Shown: positions 1 to 7,501, counted from the stretch's first letter. The stretch: 12,642 bases of DNA from CAWKOH01 sp963851245 (GCA_963851245.1 CAWKOH010000006.1:1-12642), one strand, 5' to 3'. Notes: generated by a model not told the origin, from the letters alone. Numbers and translations: made by a program.

Positions 1-177
1 CTGACTGGTGCCAACCTGACCGGGACCGGTGTCCCTTTCAATACTTCCATGGCGGCGACCAACACCCTGGTCGAACACGACCTACCCTCGTGGAACCAAC
101 AGCGACAACGACGGTGCACCTGCTTTCAACAACGGGCCATGAGAAGCACGCCCTTTGGCGCTCCAGCCCCGGGATGA
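1..177 (+). other. Possible C-terminal tail of a gene entering from the left
   Basis: Frame 1 is open from the window edge to TGA at 175-177. Its first ~31 residues (LTGANLTGTG, then a Ser/Thr/Asn-rich stretch) look protein-like, but the following Gln/Arg/Cys-rich residues do not. From about 89, frame 2 reads more plausibly (GTNSDNDGAPAFNNGP, then TGA at 140-142). This could be one exported-protein tail carrying a single-base indel. No domain is recognised and no start is visible. The rest of 1-212 shows no RNA gene or clear terminator. The assignment is weak. Confidence 0.2.
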
Positions 178-212
178 CAAGGGAGGGAGTGTAACTACAG
201 GGACACCGCGGC

Positions 213-1478
213 CTACCCGAAGGGGACGGTCACCGGGCCGGGCAGGAGTAAGTAGACGGCAAAGAAGTCGCGGTCGTCGGGGACGAGGTAGCGGTCGGCC
301 GACTGATTGGGGTTGGGCCCCACCATGGTCGGGACGAGACCGGGGTTGTGGGTGTAGGTGATGAGCGTGTGCCAGTAGGGGTTGATGTCGAACACCATCG
401 CCCGCACCGCGGCGGCGTGCTGGAGGATCTTCGCGAGGGTGATCACGGTCTGACCGTCGGCGGCGGCGTAGATGAGGTTGCCGCGAGCGTCGATGCCGAC
501 GCCGGTGCGCCAGACGCGGGTGCGGCCACCGAGCGTGTACCCCCACTGGGGGCCGTTCGGGTTATCGTCCAACGCGGGATTCAGCTGTCCGTTCCAGATG
601 ATCGGAGCCAGGCTCTGGCGGGCCCACGCGATGCCCGGTCCCGTGGTGGTGCCGCCGCTCCAGTTCACGATGTCGACGCGACCGTCGCTATAGCCAACGA
701 GGGTGGCGTTGCCGTCCTTGAGGGGCTCGTTCATCAGGCCGTTGTCGGTCGAGCCGTTATCTCCGTCTGTGTAGGTGAATCCGCCGTTGAAGGTCGCCAG
801 CAGCCGCGGGCGCTGGCTGGAGGGAACCATCGTCGGCCCGCGTACGGCCGCGTGCGGCGGCTCGTAGCGGCCCGGATAGTACGCCAGGTTGGTGCGCGTG
901 TGATCGAACCAGGCGACATAGGCGACAAGGCGCGGGTAGTCGAGTTCTGGGCGGTAGGTCGTCACCAGCATCGGTGGGCCACCGTTGACCGACGGGCCGG
1001 TGGGCCTCCAGACCCCTTCACCGGGAAGCGGAGTCGGAAAGACCGGAGTGATCGACGGCGGCCAAGGAGCGGGCAATGTCGTCGGGGGTGCCACAGCGCT
1101 CTGGGGGGAGATTCGCGGCGGAATCAGCCCGACCGCCGGCAGGCTCTTCAGCTGGGGTCCACCCTTCTTCGGCGTGTTATGGCTGTAGTAGGCCTGCTCG
1201 ATGTGGTCGGCCAGCCAGTTGCCGTAGGGGACCTTGTATCTCACCCATTCGACGCTGTCCACGCTCCACGACATGCTCGTGGGCCGCAACATCCAGGTCG
1301 TGTACGAAACACTCGCCCACAACAGCACAACGAGGAAGGGCGACGCGATCAACGCGATCAAGACGCGCCGGCGTCGCCTGCGCCTGGGAGGCTGACGCAG
1401 GTGCTGTCCGCGAGGTGCGCGTCGGAAGCGGCGCGCCCGGGCAGGTCGTGGATCAGTCGCATCGGGCGGAGCACTCAC
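213..1478 (-). CDS. Membrane-anchored phosphodiester glycosidase (NAGPA)-like protein, paralogue 1
   Basis: 421 residues from a GTG start at 1478. The N-terminus is Arg-rich, with seven consecutive Arg at 32-38, then one hydrophobic segment at about 39-63. This predicts an N-in anchor with the rest outside the membrane. A Pro-rich linker (about 113-152) leads to a domain resembling the phosphodiester glycosidase family (NAGPA, PF09992). It has FNGGF at 230-234 and an RTGVGID stretch before the end. Family members usually carry a DGGGS-type motif near the C-terminus; here the equivalent place reads FDINPYW (about 363-369), so catalysis is uncertain. It is clearly paralogous to the protein at 8804-10126 over the anchor-proximal part (AYYSHNTPKKGG versus AYYYSHHAPPKGG) and the main domain. 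It is transcribed away from the propeller genes. The likely role is in envelope glycan or glycolipid metabolism, which is inferred. Confidence 0.8.
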   Translation of the reverse strand: MSAPPDATDPRPARARRFRRAPRGQHLRQPPRRRRRRRVLIALIASPFLVVLLWASVSYTTWMLRPTSMSWSVDSVEWVRYKVPYGNWLADHIEQAYYSHNTPKKGGPQLKSLPAVGLIPPRISPQSAVAPPTTLPAPWPPSITPVFPTPLPGEGVWRPTGPSVNGGPPMLVTTYRPELDYPRLVAYVAWFDHTRTNLAYYPGRYEPPHAAVRGPTMVPSSQRPRLLATFNGGFTYTDGDNGSTDNGLMNEPLKDGNATLVGYSDGRVDIVNWSGGTTTGPGIAWARQSLAPIIWNGQLNPALDDNPNGPQWGYTLGGRTRVWRTGVGIDARGNLIYAAADGQTVITLAKILQHAAAVRAMVFDINPYWHTLITYTHNPGLVPTMVGPNPNQSADRYLVPDDRDFFAVYLLLPGPVTVPFG

Positions 1479-1491
1479 GCCAGGACCGGAA

Positions 1492-1695
1492 CTAGGGCCT
1501 TGAGAACATCGCGACCGACAGGCCGGCCACCACTACCTGCTCCACACCGTAGGCCAAGGCCGCGGCCTTAATCATCCGGCTGGCCTGGGGGGCGAACTCG
1601 AGCACAGAGGCCGGGACCAGCTCGCTGACTATCAGCGACAGAAATGGGTTCGACCTGAACGCGCATTCAGCGCCCTTTAAGCGAGTGAGGGCCGC
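1492..1695 (-). pseudogene. Degraded or partial ORF, unknown function
   Basis: A minus-strand frame is open from after TAA (1696-1698) to TAG (1492-1494). It encodes 67 residues with strong G/C at third positions and a believable amphipathic to hydrophobic composition (SELVPASVLEFAPQAS, then AYGVEQVVVAGLSVAMFS). It ends 14 nt before the GTG of the glycosidase-like gene, as expected for an upstream operon partner. No good start lies in the 67 residues. The same frame upstream of the TAA is open to an ATG at 1779 (27 codons), so the whole could be a short gene broken by a nonsense codon. No family is recognised. It may also be a chance open frame. Confidence 0.3.
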
Positions 1696-1861
1696 TTACT
1701 CGGAGTTTCGAGGGCACGGCCAGAGCTCTTCGATGGTGCTGGTGCGGATGAGCCCTTTGCGGCCAGCGGTGAGGACCATGCTTTACCGTTCATTAGCCTT
1801 GGCTTAGAGGGCGGGAGACTGGTCGACGCCGCCTTGCTGGCATGACAGGGCCGACTCGCTG

Positions 1862-1881
1862 CCTGCCGTGACCCCGGCAGG
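1862..1881. promoter_or_regulatory. Perfect 7-bp inverted repeat upstream of propeller gene 1
   Basis: CCTGCCG (1862-1868) and CGGCAGG (1875-1881) are exact reverse complements around a 6-nt loop. They lie about 40 nt before the propeller start. This could be an operator or a leader hairpin. No T-run follows, so an intrinsic terminator is unlikely. Otherwise 1479-1922 contains only the weak minus-strand ORF fragment and a second small inverted repeat, TGTTC-TC-GAACA, at 1900-1911. Confidence 0.35.
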
Positions 1882-1922
1882 GTCAGTGGTATTGAGCGCT
1901 GTTCTCGAACACCCGTCAGACT

Positions 1923-3032
1923 GTGGAGGTGACAACCAAACCGCGAGTGTTGATGGTGGCAGCCGCTGTGGCCACGGTGGTGGCGGGCTGTACTGGCGGG
2001 GCGGCGCACCGGTCGAGCGCATTATCACCGCCGAATCCGGCCACTGTCCCGGCTCATTCGTCAGCGCCGCCAATGCCGTCGACGACAGCAGCGGTGACCG
2101 GCACGCTGGGCTTGCTCGGGCTCCCACCTGCGCAGGCCGGATCTCCTTTGCCCGGATATCTGCTCATCGCCGACCGGGACAACAACCGCCTCATCGTCGT
2201 GGACGCACAGGGCCGCGTCGTATGGCAGTTCCCCCAAGCGGGCGAGCTTGCCAACCAGCAGTTCGCGGGGCCAGATGACGCCTTTCTCACCCCGAATGGC
2301 ACCGGCTTCATCACCAACGAGGAGTTCTCCGACACCATCGCCCTGATTGCTTTGGCCCCGCACCCGCATGTGACCTGGGAGTACGGGCATTTCGACCAGC
2401 GGGGAAGCTCGTCTGGCTATCTGGCTCACCCCGACGACGCCTACCTGTTGCCTGACGGCTTCGTCAGCGCGGCAGACATCATCAACTGCCGGGTCGTGTG
2501 GATCAACCAAGCCGGGCAAGTCGTGCGGTCGCTGGGTCGCCCCGGTGACTGCACGCACGACCCGCCGTACTCGTTGTCAGAGCCCAACGGGGACACGCCG
2601 CTACCCGATGGTGGCGTCCTGGTCACCGAGATCGGCGGTTGGGTGGATCGGTTCAACGCATCCGGCCAGCTGCTCTACTCGATCCGCACGCCGACGACTT
2701 ATCCGTCCGACGCGCAGCTGCTGACAAACGGGAACGTCCTTGTCGCCGGCTTCAACGTTCCGGGACGGGTCGACATCCTCACCTCAGCGGGCCGCGTCCT
2801 ATGGACCTACGGTCCGTCCTCAGGACCAGGAGAGCTGGACCAGCCTTCCCTCGCGGTGCAGCTTCCCGATGGCGACATCGCCGTCACCGACGATTGGCAT
2901 CACCGGGTCGTGATCATCAGCCCCTCGACGAACGCAATTGTCTGGCAGTACGGCCATGACGGAGTACCAGGAAACGCACCCGGATACCTCAACAAACCCG
3001 ACGGGCTCGCCTTGATCTCGGCCACCAGCTAG
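1923..3032 (+). CDS. Secreted beta-propeller lipoprotein (NHL/PQQ-like repeats), paralogue 1
   Basis: 369 residues from GTG at 1923. GTG at 1929 is equally possible because a GGAGG sits right across this area. The N-terminus has a basic start (KPR), a hydrophobic core and a lipobox ending VAGC, with Cys23 as the likely lipidated residue. A Ser/Pro/Ala-rich linker follows. From about residue 75 there are repeated blades of the type NNRLIVVDAQGRVVWQF and later HRVVIISPSTNAIVWQYG, with W-x-Y-G blade ends and intervening PDG or PNG turns. This is typical of six- or seven-bladed propellers of the NHL/PQQ-like class. Two cysteines, in INCRVV and GDCTHDPP, are also present in the next gene and could form a disulfide. 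No catalytic residues are recognised. The role is probably extracytoplasmic binding or a surface function. Confidence 0.75.
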   Translation: MEVTTKPRVLMVAAAVATVVAGCTGGAAHRSSALSPPNPATVPAHSSAPPMPSTTAAVTGTLGLLGLPPAQAGSPLPGYLLIADRDNNRLIVVDAQGRVVWQFPQAGELANQQFAGPDDAFLTPNGTGFITNEEFSDTIALIALAPHPHVTWEYGHFDQRGSSSGYLAHPDDAYLLPDGFVSAADIINCRVVWINQAGQVVRSLGRPGDCTHDPPYSLSEPNGDTPLPDGGVLVTEIGGWVDRFNASGQLLYSIRTPTTYPSDAQLLTNGNVLVAGFNVPGRVDILTSAGRVLWTYGPSSGPGELDQPSLAVQLPDGDIAVTDDWHHRVVIISPSTNAIVWQYGHDGVPGNAPGYLNKPDGLALISATS

Positions 3033-3218
3033 GGCGTCCGGAGCTCCCTCACCGGCACCCACAGCAGGATGGGAGGCTCAAGGCTTCGTAGTGCTGACCG
3101 GGACGGGCCACCCTTCGCATAACCGCGGTGATTCAAATCCCCAAGTAAGCGAGGACCGGTTACACCGTTAACGCGACAGACCTCGAGTGTCCGAGTGAGT
3201 GTGACGCACGGCCCGATG

Positions 3219-3240
3219 GTGCATTCGCGGGTCGATGCAC
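3219..3240. promoter_or_regulatory. GTGCAT inverted repeat upstream of propeller gene 2
   Basis: GTGCAT (3219-3224) and ATGCAC (3235-3240) are exact reverse complements separated by 10 nt, so their centres are about 16 bp apart. That geometry would suit a dimeric regulator. The 335-nt gap 3033-3367 shows no convincing gene. It also has a near-repeat ACCGGTTAC/ACCGTTAAC (about 3155-3172). A chance occurrence is possible. Confidence 0.25.
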
Positions 3241-3367
3241 ACCACCCGGTCCCGATTCTCGACATGACCCGCCGTCGTGCGCCTGCCCGTTAACCTTGCC
3301 ATCGTCGTGTCGAACCTGCTGCCCACATCATCGCGGTTGAGGTCACCGCAGCTCAGGTGATGACCGC

Positions 3368-4579
3368 GTGACATCAGGGGCGAATCGTCCCCGTCGGCAG
3401 CCCTCGCAGGTCTACCACCGCCGCCGCCTACTCGTCCTCGGACTGGTAACGGTGGCAGTACTGATCGGCGTAGCCCTGTCGGGTGCCGGCGACGCAAACC
3501 CCGCCGCGCAGTCGCCAGCCTCTGGCCGGCTTCCTCCAGCCCGCACCGCCGCGCCGCACCCGGGCGCCCACCCGGCACCGCCGAGCCTCCCGGCGTCGTT
3601 TCTCGGTCCTCCACATTCCGGGACACCTAGCTATTTGGCCCCAGGATCGAACCCCGCCGTGCTACCCGGGCCGATCCTCATCGCCGACAAGCTCAACAAC
3701 CGCCTGATCGTGGTCGATCCCCAGGGACGCATCCGCTGGGCGTGGCCCCAACCCGGCGACCTGGCCGCCGGTCAGACCTTCCTCATCCCCGACGACGCCT
3801 TCTTCTCCCCCGACGGCCGCTACATCATCGCCACCCAGGAAGACGACTATGTGATCACCGTCATCGACATCGCCACCCGCAAGATCGTCTGGCGCTACGG
3901 ACATCCCGGCGTGCCCGGATCAGCGCCCGGCTATGTCTGGAACCCCGACGACGCCATGATCCTGCCCGCCGGGACTGTCATCTCAGCCGACATCAAAAAC
4001 TGCCGGCTCATCCAGATCCCCCCCGCTGGAGTAGCCGTCTCCTGGCAGCAAGGAACGATCGGCTCCTGCACTCACAACCCCCCGGCACAATATGGCAGCC
4101 CTAATGGCGTCTTTCCCATGCCCGACGGGCACTTCCTGGTCACCGAGATAAACGGGGACTGGGTCGACGAGATCGACCCCGCCGGACACGTCTACTGGAC
4201 GACCAACCCGCCGGGCGTGGGCTATCCCTCCGATTCCAACCAGGTCGGACCCGACCGGTACCTCACCGTCGACTACTCCTCCCCTGGCCAGGCAGTCATC
4301 TTCAACCAAGCCGGCCAAACCATGTGGCGCTACGATCCCACGTCCGGGCCCGGGGAGCTGAACCACCCGTCCTTGGCCATGGGCCTACCCAACGGCGACA
4401 TCCTTCTCAACGACGACTACAACCACCGGGTCATCGTCATCGACCCCACCACCAGCCAGATCGTCTGGCAGTACGGCCACGACGGCACCCCCGGCGACGC
4501 CGCCGGCTACCTGAACAACCCAGACGGCCTTGACCCGCTACCCCCCTACTCGTACGCCGACCGGGTACAAGGGGGCTAG
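3368..4579 (+). CDS. Membrane-anchored beta-propeller protein (NHL/PQQ-like repeats), paralogue 2
   Basis: 403 residues from GTG at 3368, with a GGTGA ribosome-binding-like sequence 7 nt upstream. A short cytoplasmic Arg-rich stretch and a hydrophobic segment (about 21-38) indicate an uncleaved anchor or signal peptide. There is no lipobox Cys, unlike the preceding gene. A long Pro/Ala-rich linker leads to the propeller. Blades include NNRLIVVDPQGRIRWAW, ITVIDIATRKIVWRYG and HRVIVIDPTTSQIVWQYG. The region aligns end to end with the upstream gene, including the paired Cys motifs KNCRLI and GSCTHNPP and the SGPGEL turn. The two genes are therefore a tandem duplication whose anchoring has diverged. 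Some propellers of this look belong to arylsulfotransferase-like or PQQ-binding proteins, but nothing here proves an activity. Confidence 0.75.
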   Translation: MTSGANRPRRQPSQVYHRRRLLVLGLVTVAVLIGVALSGAGDANPAAQSPASGRLPPARTAAPHPGAHPAPPSLPASFLGPPHSGTPSYLAPGSNPAVLPGPILIADKLNNRLIVVDPQGRIRWAWPQPGDLAAGQTFLIPDDAFFSPDGRYIIATQEDDYVITVIDIATRKIVWRYGHPGVPGSAPGYVWNPDDAMILPAGTVISADIKNCRLIQIPPAGVAVSWQQGTIGSCTHNPPAQYGSPNGVFPMPDGHFLVTEINGDWVDEIDPAGHVYWTTNPPGVGYPSDSNQVGPDRYLTVDYSSPGQAVIFNQAGQTMWRYDPTSGPGELNHPSLAMGLPNGDILLNDDYNHRVIVIDPTTSQIVWQYGHDGTPGDAAGYLNNPDGLDPLPPYSYADRVQGG

Positions 4580-4594
4580 CCCAGGGCTAGCCCC
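4572..4594 (+). terminator. Tandem GGGCTAGCCC palindromes overlapping the stop codon; possible terminator
   Basis: The 10-bp palindrome GGGCTAGCCC occurs at 4573-4582 and again at 4584-4593, separated by one A. The unit as a whole is an 11-bp perfect inverted repeat (4572-4582 with 4584-4594). The propeller TAG stop (4577-4579) lies inside the first copy. An RNA hairpin here would be very stable, but no T-run follows, so it may be a Rho-assisted terminator, an mRNA-end stabiliser or a protein site. Confidence 0.45.
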
Positions 4595-4657
4595 TGAGCG
4601 TGTCGCAGGGGTCCAGTGGCAGTCCGGTGCCCGCCATCAAATCTATTGGAGACTGAC

Positions 4658-4685
4658 CTACCCGTCCGGGAGCCCGAAAGGGTAG
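4658..4685. terminator. Hairpin between convergent transcription units
   Basis: CTACCC (4658-4663) pairs with GGGTAG (4680-4685), and a CGGG/CCCG pair is nested inside. It is followed by a short TTT in agctttc. It lies between the end of propeller gene 2 and the sensor kinase, where a terminator is expected. The T-tract is poor, so confidence is low. Confidence 0.3.
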
Positions 4686-4769
4686 AGCTTTCAGCCGATC
4701 CACAGGCTGGACCAGACCGCCAGGTCCGAATAGCGGGCGGGGACGTGTGACCTCCAGCGCCTTGACCAG

Positions 4770-4934
4770 TCAGTACGCCTCCTTTTGAGGTGAGATCGGG
4801 CCGGCGTTGACCCCCGACGGGTGAAGCTGCCGTGGCGCCGGCGGGGCGATCCCACCGGGGTGCGCATTCTCGAAGTGCTCACCGTCTCCATTCGGCCCCA
4901 AAGGGTCGGCCGCCGGAAGTCGGATCTCGAACCG
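4770..4934 (-). CDS. Displaced C-terminal end of the sensor kinase after a frameshift
   Basis: In the alternative minus frame from about 4934, the sequence reads RFEIRLPAADP, the usual last beta strand of a histidine-kinase ATPase domain. A tail of about 44 residues follows to the stop at 4770-4772. The kinase frame just before reads ADSPNGA. Removing one base near 4936 would join them as SPNGARFEIRLP, a common family ending. This segment is therefore the true end of the upstream kinase and not a separate gene. Confidence 0.6.
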   Translation of the reverse strand, partial: RFEIRLPAADPLGPNGDGEHFENAHPGGIAPPAPRQLHPSGVNAGPISPQKEAY

Positions 4935-6324
4935 CTGCTCCATTCGGGCTGTCCGCGACAGCGATAGTTCCGCCATGAGCGGTCACGATCTCCCTGGTGA
5001 TCGCCAATCCGAGACCGGTTCCTCCCGCGTCTCCATCTCGGGCCTCGTCGAGGCGGGCAAAGCGCTCGAAGATCCGCTCCCGTTCGCCGGGCGGTATCCC
5101 CGATCCGTCGTCCTCGACTGCGAGCACGACGTTCTCGCCTTGCGTGGACAGTTCTACCGTGGCCCGGCTGTTGGCGTGGCGCCGGGCGTTGTCCATGAGG
5201 TTGTAGACGGCCCGGGTCAGCTTGTCGGGATCGCCGATAACCCGGCCTGCCGATACCTTGCTGAGATCGAGTGTCACCCTGCTGCTGGCCCTGGCGTTGC
5301 GAGCCTCCCACATGATGATCTCATCGAGGTCGACTTCCTCGTGGCGGTGCCCCGCCTGGGATTCAGGGATGCTGGCCAAGGCGAGGAGGTCTTCCACCAG
5401 TCGCTGCAGCCGGCCGGCTTCATCCAGGGCGTCGGTCACGGCAGCCCGCCACGACGCGTCGCTGGATTCAGCCGCGGCCACCTCCAGTGTGGCCCGAAGG
5501 GCGGCTAGGGGGCTTCTCAGCTCGTGGGAAGCATCGGCAACGAACCGGCGCTGCGCCGACGCCGAGGCTTCCAGGCGGTCGAGCATTTCGTTCATGGTCC
5601 GAGCCAGCAAGGCCACCTCGTCCTTAGTGGCCGGCTCAGGGACACGCCGGTGCAGATCCCGATCGGATATGTCGGCCACTTCCGTCCGTATGGCCTCCAC
5701 CGGCCGTAGCGCCCGACCACCGAAGATCCAGATGAGCGCTCCCACCAGCAGCACCAGGACCGGCAAACCCGCCACCAGCGCCAGCGACACCGTCCGGGTG
5801 GCGGCAACGACAGGGTGCAGGTTCGACGCCACATAGACAGTCACCGGCCCGCCTGTCACGGTGCCCGGTTGAGGCGAAATGGACTGGGCCAGTAGGAGAT
5901 ACGGCCCGTCGGCATCACCTGCGCCCTCCGGGCCCAGACCGCTCAAGGTCGGGATCGTCTTGATGACCACCCCTTCCTCTCCTGGGTGCAGCCGGCTGAT
6001 GGGCGTGCTGGTCAGGAGAGTGGCGCTGGTGGCAAGCACCTTCCCGTCGGAGCCGACCACCTGAGTGAAGGTGTCGCCGCGACCAGAAGGCAGCTGCGCC
6101 GGCAGTTGACCCAGATGTAGCATCGAAGCTACGTCGTTCAGCTGAGTCCGTGCTGTGGTTTCCACGCCCTCGGTCATGGAGGTCTTTAGCAGGCTCAGGA
6201 GTCCGATGGCACCTATGGCCAGGGCGGCGGCGACCACAATGACTCCGACCAGCGTGGTCCGGGCCCTGACCGAGGCGAACACCGGGCTAATCCGGGTCAG
6301 TTGGGGTCTAGGGGCTTCAGCCAC
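4879..6324 (-). CDS. Two-component sensor histidine kinase (frameshifted at the C-terminus)
   Basis: 481 residues if started at GTG 6324, which overlaps the regulator's stop by 8 nt. An ATG at 6381 is the alternative but would overlap by 65 nt. TM1 is at about 24-46, an extracytoplasmic sensor region at about 47-177 and TM2 at about 178-201, then HAMP. The H-box is FVADASHELRSPLAAL with phospho-acceptor His267. The N-box is NLMDNARRH, G1 is EDDGSGIPPGERERIFERF and G2 is GGTGLGLAI. All key residues are present. It autophosphorylates and passes phosphate to the regulator encoded immediately upstream in the same operon. The annotated end (PTSGGRPFGAEWRR) is out of family frame; the normal ending is in the neighbouring frame to 4770. 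The sensor domain shows no recognised ligand fold, so the signal is unknown. Confidence 0.88.
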   Translation of the reverse strand: MAEAPRPQLTRISPVFASVRARTTLVGVIVVAAALAIGAIGLLSLLKTSMTEGVETTARTQLNDVASMLHLGQLPAQLPSGRGDTFTQVVGSDGKVLATSATLLTSTPISRLHPGEEGVVIKTIPTLSGLGPEGAGDADGPYLLLAQSISPQPGTVTGGPVTVYVASNLHPVVAATRTVSLALVAGLPVLVLLVGALIWIFGGRALRPVEAIRTEVADISDRDLHRRVPEPATKDEVALLARTMNEMLDRLEASASAQRRFVADASHELRSPLAALRATLEVAAAESSDASWRAAVTDALDEAGRLQRLVEDLLALASIPESQAGHRHEEVDLDEIIMWEARNARASSRVTLDLSKVSAGRVIGDPDKLTRAVYNLMDNARRHANSRATVELSTQGENVVLAVEDDGSGIPPGERERIFERFARLDEARDGDAGGTGLGLAITREIVTAHGGTIAVADSPNGAAVRDPTSGGRPFGAEWRR

Positions 6325-6994
6325 CGTCTCCGGCCAGGCGGTAGCCGGCGCCCCGGATGGTTTCGATGGTCTGCCGTCCAAATGGGATGTCGATCTTGCG
6401 GCGGAGATAGCGAACGTAGACCTCCACGATGTTGTCGTCTCCGTCGAAGTCGAAATCCCACACGTGATCGAGTATCTCCGGCTTGGAGACCATCTGACCG
6501 GACCGGCGCATCATGAACTCCAGCAATGCGAACTCCCGTGGACTCAGTGAGATCTCCTTGTCGCCTCGGAGGCAGCTGTGAGCGGCTGGATCGAGGGTGA
6601 GATCCCCGGCGGTCAAGACGGTGGGGCGAGCGCGGGCCCCCCGCCGCAGCAGCGCCCTCAGATGGGCAACAAGGACGACGTAGGAGAATGGCTTGGCCAA
6701 GAAGTCATCCGCACCGGTGTCCAGAGCCTCGGCCTCGTCCCACTCGCCGGATTTGGCGCTGAGCATCAAAATGGGAGTCCAATTCCCTTCGTCCCGCAGG
6801 GTGGCGCAAACCTTGTAGCCGTTCAGTTTCGGCAACAAGATGTCCAGCACGATGGCGTCGTAAGGCTGCTCCCTGGCCAGCCACAGACCTTCCTCGCCGT
6901 CAGGGGCGATATCGACGGCGAAGCCCTCGTTCTCCAAGCCTCGTTTGATAGCGGTCGCCAGCCTTCTCTGGTCCTCTACCGCCAGTATGCGCAC
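6317..6994 (-). CDS. OmpR/PhoB-family response regulator
   Basis: 225 residues from GTG at 6994, chosen because AGGAG lies about 4 nt upstream and the receiver domain starts directly as VRILAVEDQ. The frame is open farther upstream, but that portion is not receiver-like. The receiver has acidic Glu7-Asp8, phospho-acceptor Asp51 (IVLDILLP), Ser79 at the usual Thr/Ser switch position and Lys101 (AKPF). The C-terminal winged helix includes LSPREFALLEFMMRRSGQ and YVRYLRRKID, ending with the family signature IETIRGAGYRL. It binds DNA as a tandem dimer on direct repeats, as PhoB-type regulators do. The partner kinase overlaps its 3' end. Repeats that it may bind occur in its own promoter and at two other promoters in this window. 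Confidence 0.92.
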   Translation of the reverse strand: MRILAVEDQRRLATAIKRGLENEGFAVDIAPDGEEGLWLAREQPYDAIVLDILLPKLNGYKVCATLRDEGNWTPILMLSAKSGEWDEAEALDTGADDFLAKPFSYVVLVAHLRALLRRGARARPTVLTAGDLTLDPAAHSCLRGDKEISLSPREFALLEFMMRRSGQMVSKPEILDHVWDFDFDGDDNIVEVYVRYLRRKIDIPFGRQTIETIRGAGYRLAGDGG

Positions 6995-7052
6995 GGTTCT
7001 CCTAGCGACGATGAGCCACGCGGCTCTACCCTTACGAATCTGCCACTCCCAA

Positions 7053-7083
7053 GCTGAAAGCCCGCTTAGGGTCAGCTGAGAGC
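7053..7083 (-). promoter_or_regulatory. Direct-repeat operator for the response regulator operon
   Basis: Read on the minus strand, towards the regulator gene, the sites are GCTCTCAGC, then ACCCTAAGC, then GCTTTCAGC. Starts are 11 bp apart, with the outer two exactly 22 bp apart. The last site ends 58 nt before the GTG. Eleven-bp phasing is the known arrangement for PhoB/OmpR-family boxes. Autoregulation is inferred. Confidence 0.55.
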
Positions 7084-7102
7084 GGCCTCGGGATGGGACG
7101 GC

Positions 7103-7122
7103 ATCCTCAGCGGCCACTCAGC
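7103..7122 (+). promoter_or_regulatory. Direct-repeat operator for the small protein/ferric-reductase unit
   Basis: Two CTCAGC cores lie at 7106-7111 and 7117-7122, exactly 11 bp apart, as ATCCTCAGC and CCACTCAGC. They face the plus-strand gene and end 60 nt before its ATG. The core matches the boxes at 7053-7083 and 8733-8752. An imperfect inverted repeat (GGCATC 7100-7105, GATGCC 7128-7133) surrounds it. Confidence 0.45.
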
Positions 7123-7182
7123 GAGGAGATGCCACAGTGACGGGCGATGGCTGGCTATCGGGCGAAGCCGAGGACACCGGTC

Positions 7183-7500
7183 ATGAAGCACGTCGTATCA
7201 AATCCAGGCCAAGGAGATACACGCCGGCGAGACGTTGCGTTAGCGCGAGAAGCGGGACTTCATCGCCTTTCGGCGGCAACCCGCTGGATAACGGCGGCGT
7301 CGGTTGCACTCGCGGGTGTATTCAGCTCCGTAATGGCCCACGCCCGGCCCGGTCACGCGGCCGGACACCCCGCTCCCCCCGGGGCTACTTCTGCCGCCAC
7401 CACGGGGACAGGGGCGCCCGGAGTGGGTCCCGCACCTCCATCTCAGCCGCCCGTGGCCACATCGGTTGCGCCCCCACAGGTGGCGTCCGGAGGGTCGTGA
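7183..7500 (+). CDS. Small membrane or secreted Ala/Pro-rich protein
   Basis: 105 residues from ATG at 7183, preferred over ATG 7147 because GAGGA lies 8 nt upstream. A cytoplasmic basic segment (about 1-32) precedes one hydrophobic stretch (about 33-53, WITAASVALAGVFSSVMAHA). This could be a TM helix or a cleavable signal ending in AHA. The rest is a low-complexity tail rich in Ala, Pro, Gly and Thr with no Cys. The stop is one base from the ATG of the ferric-reductase-like gene, so the two are co-translated. No family is recognised. It may be an accessory or partner of the haem membrane protein, judged only from position. Confidence 0.6.
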   Translation: MKHVVSNPGQGDTRRRDVALAREAGLHRLSAATRWITAASVALAGVFSSVMAHARPGHAAGHPAPPGATSAATTGTGAPGVGPAPPSQPPVATSVAPPQVASGGS

Positions 7501-7501
7501 C

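Noticed and set aside
348..1571. Long plus-strand open frame (407 codons)
   Set aside because: It is antisense to the glycosidase-like gene, which has the recognisable domain. The plus frame has no family features and owes its length to high GC.
1900..1911. TGTTC-TC-GAACA as an SOS (LexA) box
   Set aside because: Actinobacterial LexA boxes have GAAC on the left and GTTC on the right; the arms here are the opposite way round.
3128..3150. TTCAAATCC resembling a tRNA T-loop
   Set aside because: The flanking bases cannot form the T stem, and no anticodon arm or acceptor stem is found nearby.
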